Assembly (NCBI GenBank): GCA_035497315.1 | Contig: DATJDU010000084.1 | Coordinates: 38,119-102,118, forward strand | Direction of reading: 5' to 3' | Source of the DNA: Andeanibacterium sp035497315 | GTDB taxonomy: Bacteria; Pseudomonadota; Alphaproteobacteria; Sphingomonadales; Sphingomonadaceae | Length of the DNA stretch: 64,000 nucleotides | Shown here: piece after piece, positions 60,590 to 64,000 of the stretch | Numbering within the stretch: the stretch's first letter is position 1 | Layout: every line of letters begins with the position of its first letter | Made by a program: the position numbers and the translations under genes | The notes under the pieces: generated by a model | The model's input: only the letters and a program-made list of their open reading frames with translations | What the model was told of the DNA's origin: nothing | Databases searched by the model: none

Positions 60590-61288
60590 TCAAGGTTGCA
60601 CGACCACCCAGCGCACCGGCACGGGGCTCGCTTCGGAACGTAGCGCAGAATTGGCGGTCCACAAGGTCCATGGCCTGCCGGCGTAATCGGGCTCGAACCG
60701 GTCGCGACTGAGCCACAGGTTCCGATCGATCGCGCTGGCGAGGTGATAGCGCTGTTCGAACGCCCGGGATACCTTGAGCAGTGCCGGCTTGCCCGCATGG
60801 CCTTCCACCTGATTGAGGAAGGTCATCAGCTCGCTTTCCACCGCCTGATCGCTCACCGGCTTTTCGCATTCGTCCGCCGTCTCGTCGAGTTCGATGGCGG
60901 GCGGCAGAAGGCTGTCGTCACGCGGCACGACAGTGACGAAATTGGCCGCCTGCCGGTCTGCCGCAACGCAGGGGTCGTAATGATGCACTGCGCCGAATTG
61001 CAGCCCGGCGGCGCGCACTGCCACCAGATTGCGGGCGAAGGCGGGATCGCGCCGGGTCGCGCCGCTCGATGCCTCCAGATAGGCGAAATCCGCGCCGATG
61101 GCCTTGAAGGCAACGAAGCTGGTCCGCCCGTCACCCGCACTCACCAGAATTCCCTGCACCGGATAGGCATTGCGCGACGGTGTCCAGTGGATGAACTGCC
61201 ACCACGCCCAGGCGCCGCCCAGCAGAGCCGCCAGCAGCAGCGCGGCCATCACGCGCCAGCGCGTGGGAAATCGCTTCTTTCTGCCCAT
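60590..61288 (-). CDS. GH25-like (lysozyme-fold) membrane-anchored protein, degenerate active site
   Basis: This 232-residue protein has one N-terminal helix (about 13-31) and a GH25-like domain: VQGILVSAGDG, DFAYLEASSGATRRDPAFARN, FGAVHHYDPC and PAIELDE. GH25 muramidases normally have GxDVS and KATEG at the first two positions; here Asp is replaced by Leu and the Glu of KATEG by Ser. It may be a non-catalytic peptidoglycan-binding relative. It lies between UPF0262 and cdd. Confidence 0.75.
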   Translation of the reverse strand: MGRKKRFPTRWRVMAALLLAALLGGAWAWWQFIHWTPSRNAYPVQGILVSAGDGRTSFVAFKAIGADFAYLEASSGATRRDPAFARNLVAVRAAGLQFGAVHHYDPCVAADRQAANFVTVVPRDDSLLPPAIELDETADECEKPVSDQAVESELMTFLNQVEGHAGKPALLKVSRAFEQRYHLASAIDRNLWLSRDRFEPDYAGRPWTLWTANSALRSEASPVPVRWVVVQP

Positions 61289-61306
61289 CGGGGAATCGCC
61301 TTTCGC

Positions 61307-61789
61307 TCAGCCCTTGATATGCAGCACGCAGATCAGCGTAAAGAGCCGCCGGGCCGTGGCGAAGTCCGTCTCCACCTTGCCCTCCAGGCGTTCGAGCAGC
61401 AGCCGCGCCGCCTGATCGTGAATTCCCCGCCGGGCCATGTCGATTGTCTCGATCTCCTGCGCGGAAGCCTTGCGGATTGCCTGATAATAAGAATCGCAGA
61501 TCGCAAAATATTCGCGGATCGGGCGGCGGAAGCGGGCCAGCCCCAGCAACAGCGTTTCCACCGGATTACCTGCCTCGTCGGAAATCTCCATCGACAGCCG
61601 TCCGTCCAGCACCGAAAGCTTGAGGCGCCATGGCCCGGTCAGCCCGGCAGCGGCGGCACGCACGGGCTTGAAGCGGTTCTCCTCGATCAGGTCGAAAATG
61701 GCGACCCGGCGTTCCTGCTCGATATCCGCATTGCGCCAGAGGATCGTCGCTTCGTCGAGCGCGATATGGCTTATGCGGTGGTCATCCAT
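61307..61789 (-). CDS. UPF0262 family protein
   Basis: This 160-residue protein (MDDHRISHIALDEATILWRN at the start) is the UPF0262 family, restricted to alphaproteobacteria and of unknown function. It is predicted cytosolic and helical. The ATG at 61789 is family-conserved; the longer frame is not. It is divergent from dnaB with a 125-base gap. Confidence 0.93.
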   Translation of the reverse strand: MDDHRISHIALDEATILWRNADIEQERRVAIFDLIEENRFKPVRAAAAGLTGPWRLKLSVLDGRLSMEISDEAGNPVETLLLGLARFRRPIREYFAICDSYYQAIRKASAQEIETIDMARRGIHDQAARLLLERLEGKVETDFATARRLFTLICVLHIKG

Positions 61790-61847
61790 GGCTGCCGATC
61801 CTTTCGCACCCGACAAGGGAGGCGGCAAGGAATTTGCACCATCCCCG

Positions 61848-61856
61848 ATATCCACA
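61848..61856 (+). promoter_or_regulatory. DnaA-box-like 9-mer before dnaB
   Basis: ATATCCACA differs from the consensus DnaA box TTATCCACA only at the first base. It lies 59 bases before the dnaB ATG in the divergent gap. A single site can occur by chance. Confidence 0.3.
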
Positions 61857-61914
61857 GGACACCCTGCCGCCTGCCCGCTTGCGCCTTACGGTCAGCCATG
61901 CGCATGAGGGGCGG

Positions 61915-63426
61915 ATGGCAGATGAAGACCTCCTGATCCGTTCCCCCGCCGAAGCCCCCGGGCGTAGCCTGCCCGCCAATATCGAGGCGGAAGCAGCCTT
62001 TATCGGTGCGGTGCTGATCGACAATCGCGTGATCGAGGAACTGCCTACGCCGCTGCGGCCGGAGCATTTCTTCGAACCGGTGCACCAGCGCATCTACGAG
62101 CGGGTGCTGACGCTGCTCGATCGCAATGCCGTGGTGACCCCCGTTACCCTGCGCCCCTATTTCGAGGCGGACGAAGCGCTGAAAGAACTGGGCGGTGTCG
62201 GCTATCTGGCGCGGCTGACCGCGGATGGGCAAGGCCTGCTCGCCCCGCGCGAACTGGCCGCACAGATCTACGATCTGGCCCTGCTACGCGAATTGGTGAA
62301 TGTCGGCCGCAATCTGGTGGAGGGCGCGCTCGACACGTCCGAAAGCGTGGAGCCGCTGAAGCAGATCGAATATGCCGAAGCCTCGCTCTACAAGGTTGCC
62401 GAAGGCGCAGCCACGGCCAATGAAGCTTCCAGCTTCCGCACCGCTACTCATGCGGCGCTGAGCCAGATCGAGGCGGCGATCAATTCCGGCGGCCATATCT
62501 CGGGCAAGACCACTGGCCTTACCAGCGTGAACGAGAAGATCGGCGGCCTCCACGATTCCGACCTTATCATCCTTGCCGGCCGCCCGGGCATGGGCAAGAC
62601 CTCGCTGGCCACCAACATTGCGTTCAACTGCGCCGAACGACTGCTGAACGACCGCGAGATGGGGATCGAGCGCTCGGTAGGTGCGGGCGTGGTGTTTTTC
62701 AGCCTGGAAATGAGCGCCGACCAGCTCGCCACGCGTATCCTTGCCGAACAGGCCGAAGTTTCGAGCGAGGCGCTGCGCATGGGGCGCATCAGCCGCGACC
62801 AGTTCCAGAAACTGTCCTTCGCGGCCCAGCGACTGGCGGAACTGCCACTCTATATCGACGATACGCCGGCCCTCTCCATCGCCGCCCTGCGTGCCAGGGC
62901 CCGGCGGCTGAAGCGGCGGCACGATATCGGGCTGATCATCGTCGACTACCTGCAACTGCTGCAAGGGACCGGCCGGGCGAATGACAACCGCGTGAACGAA
63001 ATCTCGGAAATCAGCCGAGGCCTGAAAACCCTGGCCAAGGAACTGAGCGTGCCGGTGATCGCGCTGTCCCAGCTCAGCCGCGCGGTGGAACAGCGTGAGG
63101 ACAAACGCCCGCAGCTTTCCGACCTGCGCGAATCCGGCTCGATCGAGCAGGACGCGGATATGGTGTGGTTCATCTTCCGCGCCGAATATTACCACAACGC
63201 CATGAAGCCGGACACGCCGAACTCCGATGGCACAAGCACGAACGACGTGAACGAAAAATATGCCGTGTGGGAACAGAGGCACCTTGAACTGGTGAACCGG
63301 GCCACGCTGATTGTGGCCAAGCAGCGCCATGGTTCGACCGGAAACATCCCGCTGCGCTTCCAGGCCGAGATCACCAAATTCTCCGATCTGGCTGAAAGCA
63401 ATCGCAGCTATGACGATTTCGACTGA
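61915..63426 (+). CDS. dnaB: replicative DNA helicase DnaB
   Basis: DnaB is the hexameric helicase at the replication fork. The ATG at 61915 (MADEDLLIRSP) has GAGGGGCGG upstream; the longer frame is not conserved. The 503-residue protein has the N-terminal collar (NIEAEAAFIGAVLID), Walker A GRPGMGKTSLA near residue 222, Walker B LIIVDYLQLL and the arginine-finger region KQRHGSTGNIPL. No intein interrupts it. It overlaps the convergent PLD gene by 19 bases. Confidence 0.97.
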   Translation: MADEDLLIRSPAEAPGRSLPANIEAEAAFIGAVLIDNRVIEELPTPLRPEHFFEPVHQRIYERVLTLLDRNAVVTPVTLRPYFEADEALKELGGVGYLARLTADGQGLLAPRELAAQIYDLALLRELVNVGRNLVEGALDTSESVEPLKQIEYAEASLYKVAEGAATANEASSFRTATHAALSQIEAAINSGGHISGKTTGLTSVNEKIGGLHDSDLIILAGRPGMGKTSLATNIAFNCAERLLNDREMGIERSVGAGVVFFSLEMSADQLATRILAEQAEVSSEALRMGRISRDQFQKLSFAAQRLAELPLYIDDTPALSIAALRARARRLKRRHDIGLIIVDYLQLLQGTGRANDNRVNEISEISRGLKTLAKELSVPVIALSQLSRAVEQREDKRPQLSDLRESGSIEQDADMVWFIFRAEYYHNAMKPDTPNSDGTSTNDVNEKYAVWEQRHLELVNRATLIVAKQRHGSTGNIPLRFQAEITKFSDLAESNRSYDDFD

Positions 63427-64000
63427 AGCCCCAGATTCAACCGGCGCGTGACGGTATAATCCACCACAGTCACCAGAAACCAGCTGAGCGTCCAGCGTAT
63501 CCGGCTCCACAGCGTGCGCCGCTGGCGGTGGAGCGACGGGGTGACGGGCGTAGACCAGGGCAGGTGCTGCGCGATGAAACCGCGCATCTGCTCAGCCAGT
63601 TCCCGATCCTCGATCCGCAGCATGATCTCCAGATTGAGATAAAGACTACGCATATCGAAATTGGCCGAGCCGATATAGGTCACATCATCCACCACGAAGA
63701 GTTTCGCGTGTAGCTTGCACGGCTCGAACTCGTAAATCTGCACGCCCCTGCGCAACATCCGCCCGTAATTGGCCCGCGCCGCGCCGATCGTGGCCGCATT
63801 GTCTGACTTGGCCGCAAGCAGCAATCTAGCCTCACCGTGCTCGGCGACGCGACCGATCCGCCTGACAAGGCCCTGCCGGGGCGAGAAATAGGCGACCATG
63901 ATATCAAGCCGCCGGGCAGCCTCGATATCGCTGATAACACAGCGCGCCCACGGGCTCAGCGTACGGGACGGGCCACCTACCAGCCAGCGGACCGGGCCAC
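63408..64000 (-). CDS. phospholipase D/cardiolipin synthase-like protein (N-terminus outside window)
   Basis: The frame is open to the right edge, so only the C-terminal 197 residues or so are present. The second HKD motif is HAKLFVVDDVTYIGSANFD, followed by MRSLYLNLEIML. An upstream segment ARRLDIMVAYFSP is the usual beta-strand before it. The C-terminus has a hydrophobic helix (WFLVTVVDYTV). It probably makes cardiolipin or another phospholipid exchange product at the inner membrane. Confidence 0.9.
   Translation of the reverse strand, partial: GPVRWLVGGPSRTLSPWARCVISDIEAARRLDIMVAYFSPRQGLVRRIGRVAEHGEARLLLAAKSDNAATIGAARANYGRMLRRGVQIYEFEPCKLHAKLFVVDDVTYIGSANFDMRSLYLNLEIMLRIEDRELAEQMRGFIAQHLPWSTPVTPSLHRQRRTLWSRIRWTLSWFLVTVVDYTVTRRLNLGLQSKSS

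Overview
The window is about 64 kb of high-GC chromosomal DNA with few gaps and mostly housekeeping genes. The gene set points to an aerobic alphaproteobacterium, most likely a sphingomonad (Sphingomonadales, perhaps Erythrobacteraceae or Novosphingobium-like). The evidence is the order smr-mltA-tim44 divergent from secB-murJ, the pair rpsT-dnaA, a CC_3452-type secreted protein, a UPF0262 gene, clustered GANTC sites before dnaA, one EcfG-type promoter and palindromic repeats of a kind recalled from this group. Species cannot be given from sequence alone. I saw no rRNA or tRNA gene, insertion sequence, prophage or CRISPR array.

Layout: 1-4.3 kb holds the end of aconitase, two paralogous DUF6644-type membrane proteins and a secreted rhodanese. 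4.4-5.6 kb is a Ser/Gly-repeat protein with a PEP-CTERM-like tail. 5.8-8.1 kb is ruvA-(TonB-like)-ruvB on the minus strand, followed by aroC. After a lower-GC hypothetical region (9.5-10.6 kb) come ahpC-ahpF (peroxide defence) and a three-gene redox cassette: cytochrome b561, a second b-type membrane protein and an eight-haem cytochrome c (13.1-15.0 kb). 15-23 kb carries envelope and export genes (smr, mltA, tim44, secB, murJ), trpS, a DUF4136 lipoprotein and a PilZ protein. 22.7-30 kb is mostly minus strand: dut, coaBC, two paralogous multi-pass membrane proteins, ubiB, ubiE and an EamA transporter.

The 31-35 kb block is mutM, rpsT, dnaA, a DUF983 protein and a ThiF-like E1 enzyme. The dnaA gene is flanked by GANTC sites upstream and DnaA-box-like 9-mers downstream. 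Next come cobB, dapB, a K+ channel, nth, a dicarboxylate/glutamate symporter, dapE, a cupin, a GST and a 54-aa Gln-rich protein with an EcfG-type promoter. 43-47 kb holds an OprC-like copper TonB receptor, a DUF2946 protein, a DsbA-like oxidoreductase and a spermidine-synthase-like protein. 47-50.5 kb is the conserved rpmH-rnpA-yidD-yidC-engB cluster. 50.6-64 kb holds a ClpP-fold-like secreted protein, a YifB/ComM ATPase, GNAT, HxlR, CC_3452, HAD, rpmJ, galE, two DUF4136-like proteins, an M14 carboxypeptidase, MgtC, cdd, a GH25-like protein, UPF0262, dnaB and the 3' part of a phospholipase D/cardiolipin synthase gene.

No large undescribed system stands out. The best leads are the eight-haem cytochrome cassette, the stress-promoter-driven Gln-rich microprotein, the copper-receptor locus, the signals around dnaA, the TonB-like gene between ruvA and ruvB, and a three-way-junction repeat translated inside smr.
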